Source: an uncultured Oxalobacteraceae bacterium
GTDB taxonomy: Bacteria; Pseudomonadota; Gammaproteobacteria; Burkholderiales; Burkholderiaceae
Assembly (NCBI GenBank): GCA_946479255.1
Contig: CAMLFK010000307.1
Location: forward strand, 1-5,671
Direction of reading: 5' to 3'
Length of the DNA stretch: 5,671 nucleotides
Part shown: positions 1-5,592 of the stretch, in pieces
Numbering within the stretch: the stretch's first letter is position 1
Layout: every line of letters begins with the position of its first letter
The notes under the pieces: generated by a model
Databases searched by the model: none
What the model saw: only the letters and a program-made list of their open reading frames with translations
Told to the model about the DNA's origin: nothing
Position numbers and translations under genes: made by a program

Positions 1-1
1 C

Positions 2-772
2 GGCGTGCCATTCCTGCACAACGACGCCGCCCACCTCAAGCGACAGGTAGCGCGCCACGGCGCCGGCGTGATCGTCGTCGACGCGCTCTACAGCACCAAC
101 GGCAGCATCGCCCCGCTGCACGAGATCGTCGAGATCGCCGAACGCAGCGGCTGCATCCTGATCGTCGACGAGTCGCATTCGCTCGGTACCCATGGGCCGC
201 GCGGCAGCGGCATCGTGGCCGCCATGGGCTTGTCCGAGCGGGTCCACTTCCGTACCGCTTCGCTGGCCAAGGCCTTTGCCGGACGGGCCGGCTTCCTGAC
301 CTGTTCGAGCCGCTTCAAAGGCTACTTCCTGTCCGAGTCGCGCCATGCCATCTTCAGCTCTTGCCTGCTGGAGCACGAACTGGCGTGGTTCGATGCGGCG
401 CTCGACTTCATCGCCGCCGCCGACAGCCGCCGCGCCTGCCTGCACCTGACCGCGGCCAGGGTGCGCGCGGGCCTGACGGCGCTGGGCTTTAATGTCAGCG
501 ACGGCACCGAGCAGATCGTCGCGCTGGAAGCGGGTACCGAGCCGCAGGTGCTGGCGCTGCGCAAGGCGCTTGAGCGGCGCGGAGTGTACGGCGCGGTGTT
601 TTGCGCGCCGGCCACGGCCAAGAACCGCGCGCTGGTGCGCCTCACCCTGAACAGCGGGGTGACGCCACAGCAGGTCGACCGGCTGCTCGACGCCTGCGCC
701 GACATGCGCGGCGAGCTCGATATCGACAGCTGGTCGTCGACACGCCGCCTGCGCCGCCTGACCCTGGTGTAG
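2..772 (+). CDS. cqsA: Alpha-hydroxyketone quorum-sensing autoinducer synthase, CqsA/JqsA-like (partial, C-terminal part)
   Basis: This is a PLP-dependent enzyme of the alpha-oxoamine synthase family (fold type I). Family members condense an acyl-CoA with an amino acid-derived substrate; CqsA-type members make alpha-hydroxyketone signals such as CAI-1, LAI-1 and, in Janthinobacterium, the JqsA product. The frame is open at the left edge, so the real start and about a third of the usual ~390 residues are missing; 256 residues remain. Visible motifs are DESHSLGTHGP (from position 167), which holds the cofactor-contacting Asp and His, and SLAKAFAGRAG with the Schiff-base lysine codon at 269-271. 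FSSCLL and a C-terminal GVYGAVFCAPATAKN...RLTLNS block match my memory of Vibrio cholerae CqsA closely. These family-specific blocks favour CqsA over the related KBL, BioF or HemA enzymes. The sensor kinase and regulator usually encoded nearby are not in the window. The acyl chain used cannot be read from the sequence. Confidence 0.92.
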   Translation, partial: GVPFLHNDAAHLKRQVARHGAGVIVVDALYSTNGSIAPLHEIVEIAERSGCILIVDESHSLGTHGPRGSGIVAAMGLSERVHFRTASLAKAFAGRAGFLTCSSRFKGYFLSESRHAIFSSCLLEHELAWFDAALDFIAAADSRRACLHLTAARVRAGLTALGFNVSDGTEQIVALEAGTEPQVLALRKALERRGVYGAVFCAPATAKNRALVRLTLNSGVTPQQVDRLLDACADMRGELDIDSWSSTRRLRRLTLV

Positions 773-773
773 T

Positions 774-800
774 CGCCGTCCGGCGCCGCCCGTGTTTCTC
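774..800 (+). terminator. Weak terminator-like hairpin after cqsA
   Basis: One base after the cqsA stop, CGCC and GGCG (774-777 and 782-785) can pair around a 4-base loop, and a short T-containing stretch (GTGTTTCTC) follows at 792-800. The stem is only 4 bp and the T-run is poor. It may slow or end transcription, but it is not a convincing intrinsic terminator. Confidence 0.2.
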
Positions 801-822
801 GCCCCGCCTTGGCGGCATGCGA

Positions 823-852
823 ATGACGGGGGGCGCGCCGCTGCGCTATCAT
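823..852 (+). promoter_or_regulatory. Candidate sigma-70 promoter placing the transcript start at the hemoglobin ATG
   Basis: TATCAT at 847-852 matches the -10 consensus TATAAT at 5 of 6 bases. ATGACG at 823-828 matches the -35 consensus TTGACA at 4 of 6, with an 18-base spacer. Transcription would begin about 7-8 bases after the -10 box, that is at or next to the A of the ATG at 860. No Shine-Dalgarno sequence precedes either possible start, which fits a leaderless mRNA. The match is by eye only and the -35 element is weak. Confidence 0.4.
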
Positions 853-859
853 GTGCGCC

Positions 860-1261
860 ATGGAAGAAACCAATAAAGAAGCACAGACACTATACGAAGT
901 CATCGGCGGCGAGTCGCGCGTGCGCGAACTGGTCGACCGGTTTTATGACCTGATGGAGCTCGAGCCGGAGTTTGCCGGCATCCGCGCGCTGCATCCGCCG
1001 GCCACCGATGGCTCGCGCGATAAATTATTCATGTTCCTGTCCGGCTGGATGGGCGGTCCCGATCTGTTCATCGAACGCTACGGCCATCCGCGCCTGCGCG
1101 CCCGCCACCTGCCGTTCGCTATCGGCACCAGCGAACGCGATCAATGGCTGCGTGCCATGGCCTGGGCCATGGAGGACGTCGGCATCGAGGAAGGCTTGCG
1201 GGTCCGGCTGCTGGAGTCCTTCTACGGCACCGCCGACTGGATGCGGAATAAAGCTGACTGA
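860..1261 (+). CDS. Group II truncated hemoglobin (trHbO/GlbO, YjbI class)
   Basis: A 133-residue cytoplasmic heme protein of the 2-over-2 globin family, group II. Members bind O2 and have been linked to oxygen supply or to handling of NO, peroxide and other reactive species; the role here is not known. Numbering from the ATG at 860, the diagnostic features are Tyr29 in DRFYDLM (B10 position), FLSGWMGGPDLF, then YGHPRLRARHLPF with the proximal heme-ligand His83 (F8), and Trp96 in RDQWL (G8), which is conserved in group II. The length is normal for the family. A second ATG lies in frame at 851 and would add three residues (MCA). I prefer 860 because the putative -10 box covers 847-852 and because family similarity begins only at TLYEVIGGE. 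There is no recognisable ribosome binding site. rmuC starts 6 bases after the stop, so the two genes are probably cotranscribed. Confidence 0.93.
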   Translation: MEETNKEAQTLYEVIGGESRVRELVDRFYDLMELEPEFAGIRALHPPATDGSRDKLFMFLSGWMGGPDLFIERYGHPRLRARHLPFAIGTSERDQWLRAMAWAMEDVGIEEGLRVRLLESFYGTADWMRNKAD

Positions 1262-1267
1262 CCCCCT

Positions 1268-2590
1268 ATGCCGTCCCTCGAATTTTTCCTGCTGCTGGCG
1301 CTGGGAATGCTGCTGCTCATACTGCAGATCGCCGCGCTGCTGCGCGGACGCGGCGGCGACGCCCAGCGCCTCGACCGCATCGAGCAGCTCTTGCGCAGCG
1401 AGCTGCATGGCAGCGCTCAAGCCACGCGCCAGGAACTAAATGCCACCCTGGCGCAGTCGCACGGCGCCACGGTCCAGCAGCTCGACAGCATGCGCCAGCA
1501 GATCCACCTGCACGCGGCCAGTGGGCGCGAAGAGCAGTCGGCTGCGCTCAAGCGCTTCGCCGATACGCTGAACCAGACCCTGTCGGCCCTGACCGAATCG
1601 AACGCCCAGCGCATGCTGGAAGTACGCGCCACCCTGGAAACCCGCATCCGCGATCTGCAGACTGACAACGCCAGCCGCCTGGAAGAGATGCGCAAGACGG
1701 TCGACGAAAAGCTGCACGCGACATTGGAGACACGCCTGAGCGAGTCGTTCCGCCAGGTGTCGGAACGGCTCGAAAAAGTCCACCAGGGCCTGGGCGAAAT
1801 GCAGCAGCTGGCCATCGGCGTGGGCGACTTGAAGCGCGTGCTCACCAACGTCAAGACGCGCGGCACCTGGGGTGAGGTGCAGCTGGAGATGCTGCTCGAA
1901 CAGGTACTCACGCCCGACCAGTATGCGAAGAATGTCGAGACCGTTCCCGGCACCGGGGCGCGGGTGGAATTCGCCATCAAGCTGCCCGGGCAGCAGGACG
2001 GTGCGGTGCCGGTGTGGCTGCCGGTCGATGCCAAGTTCCCCAAGGAGCAGTACGAGCGCCTGGTCGATGCGGCCGAACGCGCCGATGCCGATGGCGTTGC
2101 CTTGTTCGGGCGCGAGCTGGAGCGCGCGGTGCGCGGAGAGGCCAAAACCATCTGCGAAAAATACCTGGCGCCGCCGCTGACCACCGACTTTGCGATCCTG
2201 TTCCTGCCGACCGAAGGCCTGTACGCCGAAGTGATGCGCCGTCCCGGCCTGGCCGACGAGCTGCAGCGCACCTTGCGCGTGTCGATCGCCGGACCGTCCA
2301 CCTTGTCGGCGCTGCTGTCGAGCCTGCAGATGGGCTTTCGCACGCTGGCGCTGGAGAAGCGCTCGTCCGAAGTGTGGCAGGTGCTGGGCGCGGTCAAGAC
2401 CGAATTTTCAAAGTTCGGCGATGTGCTCAGCGCGACCAAGCTGACTTTGGAGAAGGCCGCCAAGAACATCGAAAGCGCGGAAGTACGCAGCCGCCAGATG
2501 GCGCGCAAACTCAAGTCGGTCGAGGCGCTGCCCTCGGAAGCGGCCCAGCTGCTGCTGGGTGGCCAGCTTGATGCTGGAGACGCCGACTAA
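1268..2590 (+). CDS. rmuC: RmuC family DNA recombination protein
   Basis: A 440-residue RmuC homologue. In E. coli, loss of rmuC raises the frequency of inversion between short inverted repeats; the family is predicted to have a PD-(D/E)XK nuclease-like fold, but its biochemistry is poorly known. Residues 5-26 form one hydrophobic helix ending in RGRGG, a likely inner-membrane anchor facing the cytoplasm. Residues ~31-180 are rich in Gln, Glu, Arg and Leu and low in Pro, as expected of a long coiled coil. The RmuC domain spans about 184-385, with GDLKRVLTNVKTRGTWGEVQLEMLLE and PVDAKFPKEQYERL. Glu203, Asp254 and Lys256 are the candidates for the nuclease-like triad (inference). FLPTEGLYAEV and GPSTLSALLSSLQMGFRTL are further family signatures. 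Length is normal. It starts 6 bases after the hemoglobin stop with no visible Shine-Dalgarno sequence, so translation probably depends on termination of the upstream gene. Confidence 0.95.
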   Translation: MPSLEFFLLLALGMLLLILQIAALLRGRGGDAQRLDRIEQLLRSELHGSAQATRQELNATLAQSHGATVQQLDSMRQQIHLHAASGREEQSAALKRFADTLNQTLSALTESNAQRMLEVRATLETRIRDLQTDNASRLEEMRKTVDEKLHATLETRLSESFRQVSERLEKVHQGLGEMQQLAIGVGDLKRVLTNVKTRGTWGEVQLEMLLEQVLTPDQYAKNVETVPGTGARVEFAIKLPGQQDGAVPVWLPVDAKFPKEQYERLVDAAERADADGVALFGRELERAVRGEAKTICEKYLAPPLTTDFAILFLPTEGLYAEVMRRPGLADELQRTLRVSIAGPSTLSALLSSLQMGFRTLALEKRSSEVWQVLGAVKTEFSKFGDVLSATKLTLEKAAKNIESAEVRSRQMARKLKSVEALPSEAAQLLLGGQLDAGDAD

Positions 2591-2595
2591 GCGAT

Positions 2596-2704
2596 AGCCT
2601 GTCATTCCCGCGCAGGCGGGAACCTATAACACACGTGGTCAGAAGCATTCTCACTCTATGTACAGACGTGATATGGGTTCCCGCCTGCGCGGGAATGACA
2701 GGCT
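2596..2704. repeat. 109-bp inverted-repeat element with 29-bp perfect arms, REP/MITE-like
   Basis: The arms at 2596-2624 and 2676-2704 are exact reverse complements over 29 bp, separated by 51 bases. Each arm also contains its own smaller hairpin: TTCCCGC and GCGGGAA around a 4-base loop (2605-2622 and 2678-2695). The core GTCATTCCCGCGCAGGCGGG is a very common repeat in beta- and gammaproteobacterial genomes and resembles the neisserial dRS3 pattern (recalled, not searched). Read on the plus strand, the right arm gives the peptide WVPACAGMT, a familiar false translation of this repeat. It fills the gap between the convergent rmuC and PEP-CTERM genes, where a transcript from either side could fold into a large stem and act as a bidirectional terminator. 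No T-run follows directly and no target duplication is visible. The AT-richer 51-base spacer has no recognisable content. Confidence 0.85.
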
Positions 2705-2710
2705 GGTGGC

Positions 2711-3490
2711 TTACGGTTTTTTTGCGTAACGCCGGCCCGCCACGCCCACCAGCAGAGCGCCCAATCCCAGCATCAGCCAGCTTGGTGCTTCCGGCACCGG
2801 CAGCGGAATGTCGCCCATGCCACCGATGCCGCCGGAATAGGGCGGCGCAAACGGCAGCAGCGGGATGCCGCCGCCATAGCCGCCACGAGCAATCCAGCCC
2901 GGTTCCTGCGCCGCCCGCGCCTGCACCATCAGCCAGCCGGCGCTGCCAAAGTCACCGCCGCCCTCTGGCATCGGGCCCGCGGTTTCTTCCGGCGCCGGGG
3001 CGGGGCCCGCCACGCGGCGGATCCGGCTCACGTTACGGCACACGGTCGGCACCAGGATGCAGTGCTCTGCCTCGCAATAGACCAGGCCCGCCTGCCGCTC
3101 GGCCGCCGACCACTTGGTGCGCGTGACGGTCTTGCACACCCGTCCCTCGCCGAAATGCATCTCGCGGATGCCGGGTTCGTAGCGGCGCTGGCCCAGGATG
3201 GTGTCGCGGTCGATGGTGACGAATTCGTCGAAGTTACGGTCTTCCATGCGTGCCTTGAGGCGCGTGCGCACTGGCTCCGGAATGTCCTGATAGCGGTCGA
3301 CCGCGGCTACCACATCGCCCATGAAAGGGTGCAGGCCGGGCTTGTCCCAGCTGCAGTGGTCGAGCACTGCGGCCGGCCTGGCCTGGGCGTCGCCGCCGAA
3401 TACGCATGCCGCCATCATCGCCAGAGCGGCCGTTGCGAAGGGCACTGCCCGTTGGAAGGGAGCGGACGGGGCCGTGCGGACTGGCGTCAT
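2711..3490 (-). CDS. Secreted PEP-CTERM protein with MHFG motif
   Basis: A 259-residue protein of unknown function, exported and probably sorted by an exosortase. Residues 1-37 look like a Sec signal peptide: an Arg-containing N region, a hydrophobic stretch (~17-31) and a likely cut after DAQA. The C terminus is a typical PEP-CTERM tail: VPEAP (232-236), a hydrophobic helix (~238-250) and a basic end (GRRYAKKP). The middle domain (~40-155) has five cysteines outside the signal (46, 119, 139, 144, 151) and the block REMHFGEGRVCKT with MHFG at 111-114. This fits the 'MHFG family PEP-CTERM protein' name I recall from Oxalobacteraceae annotations. Residues ~160-232 are Pro- and Gly-rich and probably disordered. 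No enzymatic motif is recognised. The ATG at 3490 is chosen because the signal peptide follows directly; no clear ribosome binding site precedes it. The stop lies 6 bases from the inverted-repeat element. No exosortase is in the window. Confidence 0.88.
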   Translation of the reverse strand: MTPVRTAPSAPFQRAVPFATAALAMMAACVFGGDAQARPAAVLDHCSWDKPGLHPFMGDVVAAVDRYQDIPEPVRTRLKARMEDRNFDEFVTIDRDTILGQRRYEPGIREMHFGEGRVCKTVTRTKWSAAERQAGLVYCEAEHCILVPTVCRNVSRIRRVAGPAPAPEETAGPMPEGGGDFGSAGWLMVQARAAQEPGWIARGGYGGGIPLLPFAPPYSGGIGGMGDIPLPVPEAPSWLMLGLGALLVGVAGRRYAKKP

Positions 3491-3522
3491 GATGGCCGAT
3501 CAAATGGATTGCGGGAACCCAA

Positions 3523-3531
3523 ATGCTAGCA
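3523..3531 (-). promoter_or_regulatory. Candidate extended -10 promoter for the PEP-CTERM gene
   Basis: On the minus strand, TGC-TAGCAT reads as an extended -10 element (TGn followed by a 4 of 6 match to TATAAT). It would start transcription near 3516, about 25 bases before the PEP-CTERM start codon. No good -35 hexamer stands 16-18 bases upstream; a TTGACC (plus-strand 3552-3557) is 23-24 bases away, too far. The call rests on one short motif. Confidence 0.22.
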
Positions 3532-3573
3532 AGCCAAGCGGAAACTTTGCGAGGTCAAATTGTTAATTGGACT

Positions 3574-3583
3574 GATAGCTATC
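3574..3583. repeat. Perfect 10-bp palindrome upstream of the PEP-CTERM gene
   Basis: GATAGCTATC is a perfect palindrome next to an A8 tract (3586-3593), in the AT-richest part of the window and about 85-95 bases upstream of the PEP-CTERM start. A dimeric regulator could bind such a site, but no family consensus is recognised and a palindrome of this size can occur by chance. Confidence 0.3.
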
Positions 3584-3585
3584 TG

Positions 3586-3613
3586 AAAAAAAATCTTCAG
3601 CCAAGGCCGATTT
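3586..3613 (-). terminator. Weak U-tract terminator candidate downstream of moeA
   Basis: Reading the minus strand after moeA, a short GC hairpin around CGGCCTTGGCTG (about 3599-3610) is followed after a few bases by eight T residues (3586-3593). The U-tract suits an intrinsic terminator for the mobA-moeA transcript, but the stem is only about 4 bp including a G-T pair, so it is weak. It would separate moeA transcription from the PEP-CTERM gene. Confidence 0.3.
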
Positions 3614-3651
3614 CCCCTATGCGAGGGTGATTCTGCCGCATCAAAATTGCT

Positions 3652-3676
3652 GTATGGAATGTAAAATATTCCGTAC
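3652..3676. repeat. Imperfect inverted repeat just after the moeA stop
   Basis: GTATGGAAT (3652-3660) and ATTCCGTAC (3668-3676) pair at 8 of 9 positions around a 7-base AT-rich loop, starting 15 bases past the moeA stop. In the mobA-moeA transcript it forms a hairpin, followed a little later by an AATTTT stretch, so it may be a weak terminator or a 3' end stabiliser. It could also be an operator-like site for the downstream PEP-CTERM gene; nothing in the sequence decides between these. Confidence 0.4.
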
Positions 3677-3691
3677 GGCTGACAACACTTT

Positions 3692-4972
3692 TTACGTCAG
3701 GCCATCGAACAGCAGCACGTCCACCAGATCGCCGGCGGCCACATTGCTTTGCTCGTCGTGCAGCACCACCATGCAGTTCGCTTCGGTCATCGAGCGCAGG
3801 ATGCCCGAGCCTTGCGAACCGGTGATGCGCACTTCCGGCAGGCCGTCGGCGCCGCGCTCGACGATGCCGCGCTGGTACTCTGTGCGCCCGGCCTTTTTGC
3901 GGATCGCCGCCACCGAGCGGGCGCGCATCAGCGGCAGCGGCGCGTCCGCGCCCATCATGCGCAGGAGGGCGTCGCGCGCGAAGAAGTAAAACGAGACCAT
4001 CACCGCCACCGGATTGCCGGGCAGGCCAAACAGGAAAGCCTGGTGGCCCTTGGACGCGATCCGTCCAAAGGCCAGCGGACGTCCGGGCCGCATGCCGATC
4101 TTCCAGAAAGTCACGTCGCCCAGGCGCGCCATGATGTCGCGCGTGTAGTCGGCCGCGCCGACCGACACCCCGCCGGAAGTGACCACCGCGTCGGCGTTTT
4201 CGCAAGCGCTGCGCAATGCCGCTTCCAGCGCTTCCGGATTGTCCGGCACCACGCCCATGTCGACCAGCTCGCAGCCCAGCCGGGTCAGCATGCCGTACAA
4301 GGTGTAGCGGTTGCTGTCGTAGACGCAGCCGGCGTCGAGCGGCTGGCCGATCGAGCGCAGTTCGTCGCCGGTCGAGAAGAAAGCCACCCGCAGGCGCCGC
4401 AGCACCGGCACTTCGGCGATGCCGAGCGATGCCAGCAGGCCCAGGTCGGCCGGGCGGATCAGCCGGCCGCTCTTCATCGCCGCGCTGCCGGCCATCAGGT
4501 CTTCGCCGGCGAAGCGGCGGTTGTCGCCGGCGCGGATCGTGCCGGGCGCAATTGTGATGCTGGCGTCGCTGATGTGCGCGGCCAGCTCTTGCGGGATTAC
4601 GCTGTCGCAGCCGGCCGGCATGACGCCGCCCGTCATGATGCGCACACATTGGCCCGGCCCTGGCGCCATCTCGGCCGGCCGCCCTGCGTACACCGTGCCT
4701 GCCACTTCGAGGACGCATTCGGCATCGGCCCGAAGTTCGGCGGCATTGAAGGCATAGCCGTCCATGGCCGAGTTGTCGTGCGCCGGCACGCTGATCGGCG
4801 AGATCACGTCCGCCGCCAGCACCCGGTCCAGCGCGCTGCGCAATGCCACTTGCTCGACCGCGCCGACCGGGGTGATGAACTCGCGGATGATGCGCTGGGC
4901 GTCGCGCACCGGCAGGGCATCGGGATCGTAATCGGACAGGCAGCTGGTGACGTCGTGCAGGGAGAGGGTCAT
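3692..4972 (-). CDS. moeA: Molybdopterin molybdenumtransferase MoeA
   Basis: A 426-residue cytoplasmic enzyme of molybdenum cofactor synthesis that inserts molybdate into adenylylated molybdopterin, releasing AMP. Family landmarks in order: PAHDNSAMDGYA (63-74; Asp71 corresponds to the E. coli active-site Asp59), VRIMTGGVMPAGCDSVIPQE (110-129), FFSTGDEL (198-205), VYDSNRYTL (217-225), the MPT-binding block TSGGVSVGAADYTRDI (265-280), KIGMRPGRPLAFG (291-303), GLPGNPV (317-323), and a complete C-terminal domain to LVDVLLFDGLT. Length is normal. In the cleft motif, E. coli has KPGKP while this protein has RPGRP, a conservative change. Its start codon overlaps the mobA stop in an ATGA arrangement (4969-4972), so the two proteins are almost certainly translated from one mRNA with coupling. 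Three inverted-repeat or U-tract features lie downstream. Confusion with MogA is excluded by length and by the extra domains. Confidence 0.97.
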   Translation of the reverse strand: MTLSLHDVTSCLSDYDPDALPVRDAQRIIREFITPVGAVEQVALRSALDRVLAADVISPISVPAHDNSAMDGYAFNAAELRADAECVLEVAGTVYAGRPAEMAPGPGQCVRIMTGGVMPAGCDSVIPQELAAHISDASITIAPGTIRAGDNRRFAGEDLMAGSAAMKSGRLIRPADLGLLASLGIAEVPVLRRLRVAFFSTGDELRSIGQPLDAGCVYDSNRYTLYGMLTRLGCELVDMGVVPDNPEALEAALRSACENADAVVTSGGVSVGAADYTRDIMARLGDVTFWKIGMRPGRPLAFGRIASKGHQAFLFGLPGNPVAVMVSFYFFARDALLRMMGADAPLPLMRARSVAAIRKKAGRTEYQRGIVERGADGLPEVRITGSQGSGILRSMTEANCMVVLHDEQSNVAAGDLVDVLLFDGLT

Positions 4973-5586
4973 GGGATCTCGTGATCGAACTGCTGGAGTT
5001 CTTGCAGGGTGTTGATGTTGCGGAAGGCGCCGGCATCGTCGAAGTGCACGCGCGCGACCTTGATGGCGCCATACCAGCCGTCCATGCGGCGCCCGCCCCC
5101 GGCCAGGTAGGCCGACAGGGCGGGCAGCACGCTGCGCCTGACCAGCGCGAACACCGGCTGCGGCTGCACGCGCGCTTCGCCTTGGGCGTCTGGCTCGATG
5201 GTTTCGGCCAGCGCCAGGTCGGCCTGTTCAGACACCAGCGCGGTGTGCAGGCGCTGCACCAGGTCGTGCGGCAGGCAGGGCGAATCGCAGGGCGCGGTGA
5301 CCATCATCTCGGTGGAACAGCGGCGCAGTCCGGTTTCCAGCCCCGCCAGCGGACCCTCGAAACCTTCCAGGTCGTCGGGCCAGACCGGCACGCCGAAGGC
5401 CGCATAGGCGTCCAGGTTCTGGTTGGCATTGATCGCCAGCTGGCCGACCTGGGGCGCCAGGCGGCGCAGCACGTGGGCAGCCATCGGCTCGCCGCGCAGC
5501 AGCTGCAGGCCCTTGTCGACATGGCCCATGCGGCTGCCGCGCCCGCCGGCCAGCAGCAGCCCTGTGATGTGCTCAGCTGTCTTCAT
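4969..5586 (-). CDS. mobA: Molybdenum cofactor guanylyltransferase MobA
   Basis: A 205-residue cytoplasmic nucleotidyltransferase that joins GMP from GTP to Mo-molybdopterin, giving the guanine dinucleotide cofactor used by DMSO reductase-type enzymes such as nitrate reductases and formate dehydrogenases. Its single Rossmann-like domain shows LLAGGRGSRMGHVDKGL (11-27; GTP-binding loop and Lys25), FEGPLAGLETGL (76-87), APCDSPCLP (98-106, with Asp101 as the Mg-binding residue), QPVFALV (143-149) and FRNINTLQEL (188-197). Length is normal. The ATG at 5586 is supported because the nucleotide-binding loop begins about ten residues in, as usual. Upstream on this strand there is only a weak GGA about 13 bases away, and no good promoter. 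Many betaproteobacteria have moaA directly upstream (recalled); here the 85 bases to the window edge contain no moaA end. The related GlmU, IspD and MocA enzymes lack this combination of motifs. Confidence 0.96.
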   Translation of the reverse strand: MKTAEHITGLLLAGGRGSRMGHVDKGLQLLRGEPMAAHVLRRLAPQVGQLAINANQNLDAYAAFGVPVWPDDLEGFEGPLAGLETGLRRCSTEMMVTAPCDSPCLPHDLVQRLHTALVSEQADLALAETIEPDAQGEARVQPQPVFALVRRSVLPALSAYLAGGGRRMDGWYGAIKVARVHFDDAGAFRNINTLQELQQFDHEIP

Positions 5587-5592
5587 GCGCCG

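Noticed and set aside
801..835. A possible degenerate copy of the REP core (GCGAATGACGG) upstream of the hemoglobin gene
   Set aside because: Only about ten bases resemble the repeat arm and the hairpin part is not preserved; this is too little to call a repeat.
1417..2514. A 365-codon open frame antisense to rmuC
   Set aside because: High GC makes long antisense frames common. The translation is rich in Ser, Arg and Cys with no recognisable domain, while the sense strand encodes a complete RmuC.
2635..3126. A 163-codon plus-strand frame starting in the inverted-repeat element and running antisense to the PEP-CTERM gene
   Set aside because: It contains WVPACAGMT, the usual false translation of the repeat, and then Pro/Arg/Ser-rich antisense sequence.
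3521..3540. Possible sigma-54 (-24/-12) promoter for the PEP-CTERM gene, from TTGGCTTGC on the minus strand
   Set aside because: The GG and GC elements do not have the required 10-base spacing: the bases at the -12 position are TT.
3749..4984. A 411-codon plus-strand frame opposite moeA, and a 491-codon minus-strand frame in another phase (3597-5072)
   Set aside because: Both are compositionally odd (His/Gln/Arg-rich or Arg/Ala/Gly-rich) shadows of moeA, which has all its family motifs in its own frame.
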